A stretch of DNA of 64,000 nt from Acidobacteriaceae bacterium (GTDB lineage Bacteria; Acidobacteriota; Terriglobia; Terriglobales; Acidobacteriaceae). Of the stretch, positions 18,264-27,343 are shown in pieces. Numbering within the stretch: position 1 is the first letter of the stretch; each line of letters begins with the position of its first letter. The notes beneath the pieces were generated by a model. It was not told the DNA's origin. It searched no databases and worked only from the letters and a program-made list of their open reading frames with translations. The DNA is taken from NCBI GenBank assembly GCA_035944135.1, contig DASZBM010000001.1, positions 496,001 to 560,000 of the forward strand, read 5' to 3'. A program made the position numbers and the translations under genes.

Positions 18264-18869
18264 ATGAATGCGCTTCGATTGACTCTCTTCGCCGCAGCCT
18301 CGTGCATGCTTCTCGCCGGCTGCCGCGTCTCCAGCAACAAACACGCCAACGGAGACAACGTCCAGGTCAGCACTCCCTTCGGCTCAGTGCACGTGAAGAC
18401 CGACAACGATGCCAACCTCGCCGGAATCGGCCTCACCACCTACCCCGGCGCCGTCCCCGTCAAGGACCACGACGGCAAGGACAAAGATGCCGCCGACATC
18501 AACCTCAACTTCGGCGACTTCCACCTCGGCGTCAAAGCCGCCTCCTTCCAGACCTCCGACTCTCCCGACAAGGTCGAGGCCTTCTACCGTAAAGACATGG
18601 CCCGCTACGGAGAGGTGCTGGAGTGCGAAGGGAACCAGACCGTCGGCCAGCCCACGCACACCGCGCAAGGACTCACATGCCGCGACAACGATCACGGCAG
18701 CCACAAATTCAAGGTCTCCAACGACGACAGCGATCACCCGGAACTCCGCGCCGGCTCGCCTGAGCATCAGCACATCGTAGGCATCGAGCCCAGGGATGGC
18801 GGCACGAAGATCGGCCTCGTCGCACTCGACCTGCCTGGTGGCCACCACGACTCCTCCGACAGCGAATAG
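18264..18869 (+). CDS. hypothetical lipoprotein
   Basis: A 201-residue protein with a lipoprotein signal (MNALRLTLFAAASCMLLAGC, Cys20). The mature part is hydrophilic and His/Asp-rich, with a repeated flavour of 'FGSVHVKTDN' and 'FGDFHLGVKAASF' that suggests beta strands; the C-terminus is His/Asp/Ser-rich. I do not recognise a named family. Start ATG 18264 has GAGG about 6 nt upstream; an upstream in-frame GTG would spoil the signal peptide. The zinc-ribbon gene follows 45 bp later. Confidence 0.75.
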   Translation: MNALRLTLFAAASCMLLAGCRVSSNKHANGDNVQVSTPFGSVHVKTDNDANLAGIGLTTYPGAVPVKDHDGKDKDAADINLNFGDFHLGVKAASFQTSDSPDKVEAFYRKDMARYGEVLECEGNQTVGQPTHTAQGLTCRDNDHGSHKFKVSNDDSDHPELRAGSPEHQHIVGIEPRDGGTKIGLVALDLPGGHHDSSDSE

Positions 18870-18914
18870 CTCGCCTCCGTTGCGGCACGCGCACACCTCG
18901 CGTAGCCTCAAACT

Positions 18915-19637
18915 GTGCCCCCTCGCAATTGCCCCCGCTGTCACGCCGCGCTCCCACTGGAGCACGAGGGCGCACTGCTCTTCTGCCCCAACTGTGGCGC
19001 CCCGCAAATCAGAGTCTCCGAAGAGTTGCTCATGGAGGCACAAAAGCAGCGTGCCGTGCTCGACTCCGGACTCGCTGACGGCTTGCTCGGCAACGGGAAT
19101 CCCGACGCTATCGCCTGGCCCGCCGCAATCCGCTACGCCGTGCTCGCCGGCGCTCTGGCCGCAGCACTCAACCTGCTCGCGCTCGCGGTTCCACCGGTCA
19201 TTCTCCTCGCATGGTTCTGGGCGATCGGCGCTCCTGTCGTTGTTCTCGGCATATATAACTCGAAGATTCGGCCTTCGCGGTTGCGCGCCGGCTTCGGCGC
19301 GACACTTGGCCTGCTCTGCGGGCTCGCCATCACCTTTGGAATGTCCGTGATTAACGCGTCCGGCCTCGTCCTCGGCCGCTTCGTGTTCCACAATGGACCA
19401 GCCATAGACACCGCAGTAGCCGCCGCATTCGCGCAGTTTCGCACTACCGTCCAGCAGCAGGGTGGTCCCGCCCAGGCCTCGCTCCTCAACTGGCTCAACA
19501 TTCCTGAAGACCGCCTCGGCCTGATTCTCATCACCTCCGCCGTGGCTCTTCTCATTTATCTCGGGCTCTCCGCTCTGGGTGGCGCCTTCGCCGCTCTGCT
19601 CCGCTCCCGCAGCGAGCCAAGAGACGCCACGCGCTGA
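18915..19637 (+). CDS. zinc-ribbon membrane protein
   Basis: A 240-residue protein. Residues 6-27 form a zinc ribbon (CPRCHAALPLEHEGALLFCPNCG, two CxxC pairs). Residues about 70-235 hold four to five hydrophobic helices (YAVLAGALAAALNLLALAV, VILLAWFWAIGAPVVVLGI, TLGLLCGLAITFGMSVI, LILITSAVALLIYLGLSAL). GTG start. Role unknown; it may be a small integral membrane protein with a regulatory cytoplasmic ribbon. It precedes pyrR by 38 bp on the same strand. Confidence 0.78.
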   Translation: MPPRNCPRCHAALPLEHEGALLFCPNCGAPQIRVSEELLMEAQKQRAVLDSGLADGLLGNGNPDAIAWPAAIRYAVLAGALAAALNLLALAVPPVILLAWFWAIGAPVVVLGIYNSKIRPSRLRAGFGATLGLLCGLAITFGMSVINASGLVLGRFVFHNGPAIDTAVAAAFAQFRTTVQQQGGPAQASLLNWLNIPEDRLGLILITSAVALLIYLGLSALGGAFAALLRSRSEPRDATR

Positions 19638-19675
19638 CCTGCTGCCTTGCCGCCTTGCTATCATCATCGTCAGCT

Positions 19676-20275
19676 ATGAGCGAAACATCCACCCCCGCTT
19701 CGTCCAGCTCCGACGCCACACAGCCGCGCCTTCGTGAGAAGGGCCGCCTCATGTCCTCCTCCGAGATCGAGCGCACCCTCGTCCGTCTCGCGCATGAGAT
19801 CGTCGAGCGCAACAACGGCGCCGCCAACATCGGTCTCGTGGGCATCAAGCGCCGCGGCGTTCCGCTTGCCCAACGCGTCGGCAAGCTCATCGAAACCATC
19901 GAGCGCCAGCCCGTCGACGTCGGCGTGCTCGACATCAGCTTCTACCGCGATGACCTCTCCACACGCGACGTCCGCCCCGTCGTCGAAAAAGGCGACATCG
20001 GCTTCGACATCGAAGGCCGCGACATCATCCTCATGGACGACGTCCTCTACACCGGCCGCACGATCCGCGCCGCACTCGACGCCCTCTTCGATCACGGCCG
20101 CCCCAAGAGCGTCCAGCTTCTCGTCCTCATCGACCGCGGCCACCGCGAGCTTCCCATCGAAGCACGATTCATCGGCCGCATCGTCCCCACCTCGCGCCGC
20201 GAGATTATCGAGGTCAAGCTCCGCGAGATCGACAACGACGAGCAGGTCTTGCTCGTCGAACTCGTCGAAGACTAA
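19676..20275 (+). CDS. pyrR: PyrR bifunctional pyrimidine regulator / uracil phosphoribosyltransferase
   Basis: About 199 residues with the PRPP-binding loop DIILMDDVLYTGRTIRAALDAL and the PyrR motifs IGLVGIKRRGVPLAQRV and DRGHRELPIEARFIG. PyrR binds UMP/UTP and, in Gram-positives, pyr mRNA to promote attenuation; it also has weak UPRTase activity. The ATG at 19676 was chosen; the N-terminus carries an extra Ser/Thr-rich stretch of about 20 residues. No pyr biosynthetic gene and no obvious pyr attenuator lie next to it, so its target is elsewhere. Confidence 0.9.
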   Translation: MSETSTPASSSSDATQPRLREKGRLMSSSEIERTLVRLAHEIVERNNGAANIGLVGIKRRGVPLAQRVGKLIETIERQPVDVGVLDISFYRDDLSTRDVRPVVEKGDIGFDIEGRDIILMDDVLYTGRTIRAALDALFDHGRPKSVQLLVLIDRGHRELPIEARFIGRIVPTSRREIIEVKLREIDNDEQVLLVELVED

Positions 20276-20332
20276 CCAACGCCCCACAATTTGCTCTAAA
20301 CTCTCTCCACACCCCTGCTGGAGATCTCGCGC

Positions 20333-21655
20333 ATGAGCGCAGACGCCGTTGCCGCCGAGACACCGGAAGGTCTTCCCCTTCCCGCACCCAACGCACCCGA
20401 GCCCCTCAGCATGGGCGCGGTCCTGCGCATCGTCCCCCTGCGCCGCCTCTGGTACGCGCAGGTCGTCAGTGTCTTCGGCGACTTCCTCGCGCTCTACGCT
20501 GTCATGACCATCGTGACCTACAAGCTGCACGCCACACCGCAGCAGGTTACCGGCATCCAGATCGCGTACCTCGCACCCATCGCCGTCCTCGGGATTGTCA
20601 GCGGCGTCTTCGCCGATCGCTGGCCCGTCAAGGCCACCCTCGTCTCAAGCGACCTCACGCGCGCGGCACTCTGCCTTCTGCTTCTCCTGGTCCACTCCAT
20701 CGCCGGCTTCTACGCCGTGCTCGCTTCCATAAGCGTTGTTTCGAGCTTCTTCTCGCCTGCGCAGGGCATTGCCCTTCGCTCCGCAGTCCCCTTCCACGGA
20801 CTCCGCTCCGCCAATGCGCTCATGCAGCAGGTCATGTTCATCATGCGCATCATCGGCGGCCCCATCGCCGTCACCATCGTCACCGTGCTCGGCGTCAGGG
20901 TCTGCTACGTCGGCGACTCCATCAGCTTCATAGCGTCCGCATCTCTTATCGCCTCCATCGCGCTCAACATTCCGCGCAAGCGCGCGCAACAGCCATCCAG
21001 CGCCGTCGTCCCCAGCCAACCCACCGGAATACGCCGCATCATCGCCGACATGCGCGAGGGCACCAGCTTCATCCTTCACCACGCCGCACTTCTCTTCGTC
21101 GTCACCGCGCTCGCCGCCGGCATGTTTGCGCTGGGCTGCTTCGCTCCCATGATCGCCGTCTACGTGCGCGACAATCTGCACGCCTCACAGAAAATCTTCG
21201 GCGTCACCAGTGCAATGATCGGGCTCGGCCTTCTCGCCGGAATGAACATCCTCACGGCCGTCGCCAAAAGAGTGAAGCACACATCGCTCGTCTACTTCGG
21301 GCTCGGCGGCATGGCCGTCGGTACGTTCATCCTCGCCGCCATCCCGCATCTCGTCGCCACCATCCCCGCACTGATCCTTGTCGGGTTCGCCGCCGGCGGC
21401 ATCATCGTGCCTTCCCAGACGCTCATTCAGGAAGAGACGCCGCACACCATGCTCGGCCGCGTCGGCTCAACGGTCATGTCGTTCGTTTTTTCTGCGCAGA
21501 TCGCCGGCCTTCTGCTCAGCGGCGTGCTCGCCCAGCACACCAGCGTGCGCGGCGTCTTTCTGCTCAGCGGCATCCTTCTCGCCGTTCTCATGCTCGCCGG
21601 CAAACTCTGGATGGAACCCACTCATCCTCAACCTGCCGAAGCGGCCACCGTCTAG
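20333..21655 (+). CDS. MFS transporter (EntS/MFS_3-like)
   Basis: A 440-residue permease with about 12 hydrophobic segments after a Pro-rich cytoplasmic N-terminus. [19 protein letters not shown] and [12 protein letters not shown], the loop 2-3 motif of the major facilitator superfamily, point to the MFS_3 drug or siderophore exporter group. Substrate unknown. ATG start with GGAG about 9 nt upstream. The stop codon overlaps the end of convergent hemL by 4 bp. Confidence 0.88.
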   Translation: MSADAVAAETPEGLPLPAPNAPEPLSMGAVLRIVPLRRLWYAQVVSVFGDFLALYAVMTIVTYKLHATPQQVTGIQIAYLAPIAVLGIVSGVFADRWPVKATLVSSDLTRAALCLLLLLVHSIAGFYAVLASISVVSSFFSPAQGIALRSAVPFHGLRSANALMQQVMFIMRIIGGPIAVTIVTVLGVRVCYVGDSISFIASASLIASIALNIPRKRAQQPSSAVVPSQPTGIRRIIADMREGTSFILHHAALLFVVTALAAGMFALGCFAPMIAVYVRDNLHASQKIFGVTSAMIGLGLLAGMNILTAVAKRVKHTSLVYFGLGGMAVGTFILAAIPHLVATIPALILVGFAAGGIIVPSQTLIQEETPHTMLGRVGSTVMSFVFSAQIAGLLLSGVLAQHTSVRGVFLLSGILLAVLMLAGKLWMEPTHPQPAEAATV

Positions 21656-22971
21656 CGTTCTACTTCGCCGAGCGCCTCATTCGCCGCCGCCAGCACCATC
21701 TCCACCTCGCGCCTTCCAATCACCGCCGACACGAACGCTGCCTCGAACTGGCTCGGCGGCAGCCACACGCCGCGCTCCAGCATCGCACGATGAAAGCGCC
21801 CGAACATTGCAGTATCTGCCGCGCTCGCCGACTCGAAATCCCGCACCTCGCTCGGCGTAAAGAACCACGTGAACATGCTGCCCACACGGTTCGTCGTCAG
21901 CCCGATCCCCTTCTCCGCCGCAATCTTCGCCACACCATCGGCAATCGCCGCCGACGTTCTCTCCAGCGTCGGATAGATCTCCGTCTTGTACGCCAGCAGG
22001 TGCGCCAGCATCGCCACACCCGCGGCCATCGCCAGCGGATTCCCGCTCAGCGTTCCCGCCTGGTACACCGGCCCCAGCGGAGCAAGCTGTTCCATCACCT
22101 CCGCGCGCCCGCCAAACGCCGCTACAGGAAGTCCTCCACCCAAAATCTTCCCCAGCGTCGTCAAATCCGGCGCTCCGTTCTCGCCCAGATCCTCCGCAAA
22201 CCGTTCCTGCGCTCCACCCGGCGCCAGCCGGAAGCCCGTCATCACCTCATCGAAGATCAGCAGCGCGCCGTGCTCGCGGGTCAGCCTTCGCAGTCCCGCA
22301 AGATATCCTGCCGCCGGCGGAATCGTGCCTGCATTCCCCACCACCGGCTCCACAATCACGCACGCAATCTGGTCCGGAAACGCCGCAAACGCCTCTTCAA
22401 CGGCTTCGAGATCGTTGTACGGCAGCGCCAGCGTGTGCATCGCCGTCTCCGGAGGCACACCCGCAGATCCCGGAATCCCAAACGTCGCCACGCCGCTGCC
22501 CGCCTTCACCAGCAGCGCATCCGCATGTCCGTGATAGCAGCCCTCAAACTTGATTACGAACGGCCGACCCGTAAACCCGCGCGCCAGCCGGATCGCTGAC
22601 ATGCAGGCCTCCGTGCCGGAACTCACAAATCGCATCCGCTCCATCGACGGAAAGCATCGCTGCACTAACTCTGCTAGATCCGCCTCGCTCGGCGTGCTCG
22701 CGCCAAACGACGTCCCCCGCTCTGCCGCGCGTTTCACCGCATTCACCACCGGGGCAAACGCATGCCCCAGCAGCATCGGCCCCCACGACCCAAACAGATC
22801 CAGATACCGGTTCTTATCCGCGTCGTAGAGATACGCTCCCTCCGCACGCACCACCATCGGCGGATCGCCGCCCACAGCCCGAAACGCGCGTACTGGCGAG
22901 TCCACCCCGCCTGGCAGATACCGGTTCGCGCGATGATTCAATGCAATAGAGCGAATCTTCTCAAGCGGCAT
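21652..22971 (-). CDS. hemL: glutamate-1-semialdehyde 2,1-aminomutase
   Basis: A 439-residue class-III PLP enzyme. Features: [23 protein letters not shown] at the N-terminus, the typical HemL opening; [33 protein letters not shown]; and [20 protein letters not shown], whose Lys binds PLP. It makes 5-aminolevulinate for tetrapyrroles by the C5 route. It is alone on its strand, with MFS convergent downstream. Length is normal. Confidence 0.95.
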   Translation of the reverse strand: MPLEKIRSIALNHRANRYLPGGVDSPVRAFRAVGGDPPMVVRAEGAYLYDADKNRYLDLFGSWGPMLLGHAFAPVVNAVKRAAERGTSFGASTPSEADLAELVQRCFPSMERMRFVSSGTEACMSAIRLARGFTGRPFVIKFEGCYHGHADALLVKAGSGVATFGIPGSAGVPPETAMHTLALPYNDLEAVEEAFAAFPDQIACVIVEPVVGNAGTIPPAAGYLAGLRRLTREHGALLIFDEVMTGFRLAPGGAQERFAEDLGENGAPDLTTLGKILGGGLPVAAFGGRAEVMEQLAPLGPVYQAGTLSGNPLAMAAGVAMLAHLLAYKTEIYPTLERTSAAIADGVAKIAAEKGIGLTTNRVGSMFTWFFTPSEVRDFESASAADTAMFGRFHRAMLERGVWLPPSQFEAAFVSAVIGRREVEMVLAAANEALGEVER

Positions 22972-23010
22972 GCTGCGACAGTATACGGGTTACTTAAGAA
23001 TTCGCTTTCG

Positions 23011-24108
23011 TTACCGAAGTCCGCGACCCGTAAAAGGCACCGGTGTGCGAAGCAGCAGGAATCCCAGCGCCAGAATCAACCCCAGGAAATACACCATCGT
23101 CGCGGTATGCGGCTTCTCGGGCTCATCGTTCGTGAAGCACCGCCACAGCATCCCCAGCCCCACAAACAGGAACACCCACTGGATGAACGCTCCAGTGAAT
23201 CCCGTGTTCATCTCTTTGTTGACCGTCAGGCCGAAGAAGATGAAGCACGTCAGCGCAATCAGCCCACGCTGCACGCGCCCCAGCGCATACGTCGCTTGCG
23301 CTCCATCCAGACCCAGCAGCGGAACCATGTTGAACAGATTGATCCACGCCCCGACATTCGCCAGCACCACGAACAGCTCACTCGTCCGGCCCTGTGTCCC
23401 CCACGCGATCGCCAGACAAGCCAGTGCCGCCGCCAGCCCATACATCGGTCCGGCCAGCGCAATCGCCGCCAGCTGATCAACCGAGACACCTTGGTTGTAC
23501 CAGCGCACATACGCGCCCAGCCCCGGAAAGAACACCGGCAGGTCCGCCTTTAGCCCGCGCCGCTTTACCGCCACGAAATGCCCCATCTCGTGAACGAAGA
23601 GGCAAACCGTAAACCCCAGCGCGAACTTCCATCCGAACAGCGCCCAGTAAATTCCGAAGAAGCCCAGAATCCCGAGCAGGAACTTCAGCTTGAACAGCAG
23701 GAAGATCGCCGTCTTAATCTTGATCAGAAACAGCGCAATCGGAGCGAACGGTCCCAGCCGCTTCGTCCACTTCGCCTTGCGGTCCTCTTCCGCGCGCATC
23801 CTGCTGTCGATCTGCGCAATGTGCTGCTGTATTCCCGCGGCCTGCTCCGCATTTTCCGGCAGCCACTTCAGCGTCGACCGCCAGCGCTCGCGCGCCTCCG
23901 CCCACTTCCCCTGTTGCTCAAACTGCTGCGCGGTCCCCGCCAGTTCACGCAGATACAGGCCATAGGTCAGCGTGTTGCAATCCGGACACGCGAGCGTCCC
24001 GTCCGGAAGCCAGTGACTGCAACTTGGGCAGCTATGGATCTCCGGTGGCGGTGCGGGTTCGGCAGAAAACGTTGTTGCGGTCGACATCAAAGTGGGTACC
24101 AGTTCCAT
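23011..24108 (-). CDS. site-2-protease-like membrane zinc metalloprotease with N-terminal zinc ribbon
   Basis: About 365 residues. The N-terminus has a zinc ribbon (IHSCPSCSHWLPDGTLACPDC), then a TPR-like helical stretch (QQGKWAEARERWRSTLKWLPENAEQAAGIQ), then a polytopic M50-family domain with VCLFVHEMGHFVAVKRRG (HExxH zinc site) and NMVPLLGLDGAQ (third-ligand motif NxxPxxxxDG). M50 proteases cut substrates within the membrane. The ATG at 24108 was used; ATG 24087 is also possible. The long frame reaching 24192 lacks a good start. Confidence 0.85.
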   Translation of the reverse strand: MELVPTLMSTATTFSAEPAPPPEIHSCPSCSHWLPDGTLACPDCNTLTYGLYLRELAGTAQQFEQQGKWAEARERWRSTLKWLPENAEQAAGIQQHIAQIDSRMRAEEDRKAKWTKRLGPFAPIALFLIKIKTAIFLLFKLKFLLGILGFFGIYWALFGWKFALGFTVCLFVHEMGHFVAVKRRGLKADLPVFFPGLGAYVRWYNQGVSVDQLAAIALAGPMYGLAAALACLAIAWGTQGRTSELFVVLANVGAWINLFNMVPLLGLDGAQATYALGRVQRGLIALTCFIFFGLTVNKEMNTGFTGAFIQWVFLFVGLGMLWRCFTNDEPEKPHTATMVYFLGLILALGFLLLRTPVPFTGRGLR

Positions 24109-24373
24109 TCTATGAGACTCGGCGCCGGAGGATCTGTCGCGCTCTCTCCAGCTGCATGGATTCAGAGCCCAAAATCCAACCCGCCTGCGCACTTCTCGCG
24201 GGAATCGATTGCGAGCAATAAATCGTGCAAAATTTTGCAGGGAAATCGTTTAGTTTCATTACTTCGATCACACCCAACTCATCGTGCTCCGAAGCGAATA
24301 TTTTTGTGGAAATGTGTTTCAAATGACGTATTCTTAAGACTCGCCAGATGGGCAGGTTTGGAGGTGTAGTTCA
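24109..24373. other. intergenic region upstream of rpsU
   Basis: This 265-bp gap is AT-richer in its right half (about 24220-24340) than the surrounding genes. It probably holds the rpsU promoter: TATTCT at 24329-24334 could be a -10 box, with TTGTGG at 24304-24309 as a poorly spaced -35 (19 bp). No RNA gene is evident. Short frames across it show no coding character. Confidence 0.35.
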
Positions 24374-24571
24374 GTGGCAGAGGTTCGTGTGCAGGAAGGC
24401 GAGCCCCTTGAGAATGCCCTGCGCCGGTTTAAGCGCAAGGTGCAGACGGAAGACATCATCAAGGAGGTCAAGCGCCACTCCTTCTACCTGAAGCCCGGCG
24501 AAAAGCGCCGCGTCAAGGAAGCTCTAGCTCGTAAACGGAATCGAAAGAAAGTCCGTAAAGAACAGGACTAA
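24374..24571 (+). CDS. rpsU: 30S ribosomal protein bS21
   Basis: A 65-residue, very basic protein matching bS21: EVRVQEGEPLENALRRFKRKVQ, then KPGEKRRVKEALARKRNRKKVRK. It binds the small subunit near the 3' end of 16S rRNA and helps initiation. The start is GTG, fixed by a strong GGAGGTG at 24360-24366, 7 nt upstream. The last codons are echoed in frame just after the stop (see 24572-24595). Confidence 0.95.
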   Translation: MAEVRVQEGEPLENALRRFKRKVQTEDIIKEVKRHSFYLKPGEKRRVKEALARKRNRKKVRKEQD

Positions 24572-24595
24572 ATCGCCCGTAAGGAGCAGGATTAG
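24572..24595 (+). other. in-frame echo of the rpsU C-terminus beyond the stop codon
   Basis: After the rpsU stop (TAA), the same frame reads I-A-R-K-E-Q-D-stop, repeating the real C-terminus R-K-E-Q-D-stop. The two copies differ at synonymous third positions (AAA/AAG, GAA/GAG, GAC/GAT, TAA/TAG). Read-through or an ancestral longer bS21 are possible; nothing proves translation. Confidence 0.5.
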
Positions 24596-24606
24596 TGACG
24601 AAGTCC

Positions 24607-24671
24607 GGATCAGTGTTCTGCTGATCCCAACAAAACTCGCAGCGAACGGGGCGTGCAATTCGGCGCCCCGT
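24607..24671 (+). terminator. pair of hairpins after rpsU, possible terminator region
   Basis: Two perfect inverted repeats follow rpsU: GGATCAG/CTGATCC (24607-24627, 7-nt loop) and ACGGGGCG/CGCCCCGT (24646-24671, 10-nt loop). Neither has a proper T-tract, so factor-independent termination is uncertain. They could protect the 3' end of the rpsU mRNA. The rest of the gap up to 24847 shows no gene. Confidence 0.4.
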
Positions 24672-24847
24672 CGCCGCAATAACCTGGAGAGCCGCCCCAG
24701 TTCCTGCGGCATCCTCATGATCAAGTCGACGGGCTCCGAAGTGAAAATTCGTACTTAGGCTTGAACACGCGTCCTGGGGATCTCAACCCTTTGAGTCTGG
24801 ACCTCTGGTAACGTTTCAGCCTTATCCCGCAAGATGGGAGAAGGCGC

Positions 24848-25357
24848 ATGGAATTCACGGACCGTATCCTGAAGTGCTCCGACTGTGGCAACGAGTTCGT
24901 CTTTACCGCAGGTGAGCAACTCTTCTTCTACGACAAGCAGTTCAAAAACGACCCCAAGCGATGCAAGCTCTGCAAGGCCAAGCGTGCCGGCCTTGGGCGC
25001 TCTGCCAATGCCACCGGGGCCGTAACCCTTCCGCTCTCACGCACCGAAACCCGAACGAAATGCTCGGCTTGCGGCGTTGAGACCACGGTGCCGTTCAAGC
25101 CCACCCAGGGCCGCCCCGTGCTCTGTCGCTCCTGCTTCCAGCTCAAACGAGTCCCATCAGGTGTCGCTGCCGTTGCGCAAATGGACTCGGCTGCCACGCA
25201 GGTCGCCAACGCCATGGAACAGGTGCTGCCATCCGCGGATGGCGTCGAGACCTCAGCCTCGGCCATGGAGCTGATCACCCAGGCCCCCGCTGCCGTCATC
25301 GCCGAGAACTCCGACGCTCCGCTCGCTGCTGTCGCCGCCGAAGCCGCACAGGCATGA
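24848..25357 (+). CDS. zinc-ribbon domain protein
   Basis: A 169-residue protein with two zinc-ribbon halves: LKCSDCGNEFVFTAGEQLFFYDKQF with RCKLCKAKR (residues 8-45), typical of the small 'probable zinc-ribbon' family; and TKCSACGVETTVPFKPTQGRPVLCRSCF (about 75-100), like the CxxC domain often fused to it. The last 60 residues are Ala-rich and disordered. Start ATG 24848 has GGGAGAAGG just upstream. It may bind nucleic acid; this is inferred only from the fold. Confidence 0.82.
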   Translation: MEFTDRILKCSDCGNEFVFTAGEQLFFYDKQFKNDPKRCKLCKAKRAGLGRSANATGAVTLPLSRTETRTKCSACGVETTVPFKPTQGRPVLCRSCFQLKRVPSGVAAVAQMDSAATQVANAMEQVLPSADGVETSASAMELITQAPAAVIAENSDAPLAAVAAEAAQA

Positions 25358-25397
25358 CCAACGCTGCTCACCCATCAGGCTCGTGTAGCCTGATGCG

Positions 25398-26393
25398 GTG
25401 AAGTACGTCCCGCATCCAGCAGCCCAGCCCACCGACAACAGCCTCATCCGCGCCCGCCACACCCTCGGCGATCTCAGCCTCACCATCTGCACCGACGGCA
25501 CCTTCCTGCTCGATGGCGGAGCCATGTTCGGCGTCGTCCCCAAACCTCTCTGGAGCCGCCGCGCCCCAGCCGACGATCAGAACCGCATCCTTCTCGGCCT
25601 TAACGCCCTAGTAATACGATTCCCCGGCTCAGCGCGCATGCCGTCCGCCCTCGTCGTAATCGAGACCGGCCTCGGAAACAAGCTCTCACCCAAAATGCGC
25701 GAAATCCACGCCAACCAGGAGCTTCTCCCCGCCTCCCTCGCCGCCGCCGGCATCCGCCCCGAAGAGGTGACCCACGTCCTCAACACCCACCTGCACTTCG
25801 ACCATTGCGGCTGGAACACCACCCTCCACCCCGACGGCTCCGTCACCCCCACCTTCCCCAACGCGCGCTACTTCTTCGCCGCCGGTGAGCTCGCCCACGG
25901 GCGCCTCCAGCACGACCGCGACCGCGTCAGCTATCTCTCCCCCAACTACGACCCACTCCTCGCCTCCGGCCAACTCACCCTGCTCGACCCGCACGGCCTC
26001 GGTGGCTTCACCCCAGACGACCAACGCCTTCGCAACCCCGAGGCACCAAATCTCCCACTCCCCACGATCCAAACATCGCCCGAAATCCTTCCCGGCCTCA
26101 CGGTCGAGCCCTTCCCCGGTCACACCTCCAGCATGCTCGCCGTCCATATCACCTCAGGCGATGAACACGCCGTCTACACCGGCGACCTCTTCCCCACGCA
26201 CAACCACCTCGACCCGACCTGGGTTATGGGCTACGATCTCGACCCCATCCGCTGCATCGACGAGCGCAAGCGCCTCCTCGCCCGCGCCATCCCCGAGCGA
26301 TGGCTCCTGATCTTCCCCCACGACCACCAGCTCCCCGCAACCCACGTTACCCTCAACGACAAAGGCCGCCCCATAGCCGAGGCGGCCCTCTAG
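25398..26393 (+). CDS. MBL-fold metallo-hydrolase
   Basis: A 331-residue protein with the metallo-beta-lactamase metal motif HVLNTHLHFDHCGWN (HxHxDH), a distal VEPFPGHTSSMLAVHI and the late Asp/His pair YTGDLFPTHNHLDP. It resembles the quorum-quenching lactonase/YtnP-like group, but the substrate cannot be predicted. Start GTG at 25398. It follows the zinc-ribbon gene by 40 bp. Confidence 0.88.
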   Translation: MKYVPHPAAQPTDNSLIRARHTLGDLSLTICTDGTFLLDGGAMFGVVPKPLWSRRAPADDQNRILLGLNALVIRFPGSARMPSALVVIETGLGNKLSPKMREIHANQELLPASLAAAGIRPEEVTHVLNTHLHFDHCGWNTTLHPDGSVTPTFPNARYFFAAGELAHGRLQHDRDRVSYLSPNYDPLLASGQLTLLDPHGLGGFTPDDQRLRNPEAPNLPLPTIQTSPEILPGLTVEPFPGHTSSMLAVHITSGDEHAVYTGDLFPTHNHLDPTWVMGYDLDPIRCIDERKRLLARAIPERWLLIFPHDHQLPATHVTLNDKGRPIAEAAL

Positions 26394-26411
26394 TCCCTAC
26401 TCCAGGCAGCG

Positions 26412-26819
26412 TCAGCTCTTCGTCGCCACCTGTTGCACTGCCTTGTCCACCACCACATACAGAAGCTGGTCGTGGTCCGCTTTGGCGCCTTCCTTCACCA
26501 GTTGTCCAAAGCGCTTACCCGTCTCTTCTGAATCTGGCAACGTCAAGCCGCGCTTCTGCGCCGAAATCTGCGCGAGTTGCGTGACCATCTCAAAGAACGT
26601 CGCCTCATTCCGTCCGCTCAGCAACCACGCATCGTGCACGGACGAGGTAATCAACTGATCAGTCGTCCATGTAGGCGCCGGCTGCGTAGTCGTCGTCGTC
26701 GACCGTGTCTCTGTCGTCGACGTCTGGGTATTCGCCGGTGCAGCCTGCGCAAATCCGCTGCTCCCCGCCGCCATTCCACCCGCCAGTAACGCTATTGCCA
26801 CCACTCGCATCGTCTTCAT
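26412..26819 (-). CDS. small secreted hypothetical protein
   Basis: About 135 residues from the ATG at 26819: a signal peptide (MKTMRVVAIALLAGGMAAGSSGFAQA), then a Thr-rich linker (TSTTETRSTTTTTQ) and a helical domain (LITSSVHDAWLLSGRNEATFFEMVTQLAQISAQKRG) reminiscent of DUF4142-type periplasmic helices. I am not sure of the family. It lies 44 bp downstream of a glycine-zipper gene on the same strand and may be cotranscribed. Confidence 0.72.
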   Translation of the reverse strand: MKTMRVVAIALLAGGMAAGSSGFAQAAPANTQTSTTETRSTTTTTQPAPTWTTDQLITSSVHDAWLLSGRNEATFFEMVTQLAQISAQKRGLTLPDSEETGKRFGQLVKEGAKADHDQLLYVVVDKAVQQVATKS

Positions 26820-26863
26820 CGCGTCGTCCTTTCGTTCTCGCAAATCTGCTGTAAACCTAGCCA

Positions 26864-27232
26864 TCAGTACCGGCGTTCGCGGTTATCCTGCGCATGCTCG
26901 CCGAGAATCGCGCCGACTCCCGCACCCGCCGCGCCGCCGATGATGGCGCCCTTGGCGCTTCCGGTGAACAGCGCTCCCAGCGCCGCTCCACCCGCGCCGC
27001 CAATCAGCGCTCCCTTGCCCGGCCCTATCCCGCCCTGGTGATACCGCCGGTCGTAGTCGTCATAGCGTCGATCGTGTCCGTAGTAATCGCCGCCCCTTCC
27101 GCCTTCATAAGCTCCGTTGTAAAACCGCTGATGGTCTCCGCGGTGGTAGTCCCTATACTGCTGTCCGTGCCCGCACGACGGAACCGCTGCCAACAAAGGT
27201 ACGCACAGCACAGCCGCCATCAATTTCCGCAT
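26864..27232 (-). CDS. glycine-zipper exported protein
   Basis: A 122-residue protein beginning MRKLMAAVLCVPLLAAVPSC; VPSC is an atypical lipobox. It continues with a Tyr/Arg/Asp/His-rich stretch (about residues 25-68) and then GKGALIGGAGGAALGALFTGSAKGAIIGGAAGAGVGAILG, a glycine-zipper motif that forms membrane-associated helices. Proteins of this type are found in the outer membrane. ATG 27232 was chosen over longer in-frame starts because of the signal peptide. Confidence 0.75.
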   Translation of the reverse strand: MRKLMAAVLCVPLLAAVPSCGHGQQYRDYHRGDHQRFYNGAYEGGRGGDYYGHDRRYDDYDRRYHQGGIGPGKGALIGGAGGAALGALFTGSAKGAIIGGAAGAGVGAILGEHAQDNRERRY

Positions 27233-27343
27233 AAGCCTGCTCTCTTTCCCGCGCATGCATGCACACTGCGCGTAAGCCACTCGGTTAGATGCTCCCAGCG
27301 CCCAATCAAGCCCCTTTGGAATACTCTTCCTCTAGACCATCGC

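Noticed and set aside
24110-24322. 70-codon minus-strand frame in the rpsU upstream region.
   Set aside because: No ribosome binding site or similarity; base composition is that of the intergenic promoter region.
24360-24383. tRNA-like 5' half (GGAGGTGTAGTTCAGTGGCAG resembles an acceptor and D-arm).
   Set aside because: It is the ribosome binding site and GTG start of rpsU; no anticodon arm, T-arm or CCA follows.
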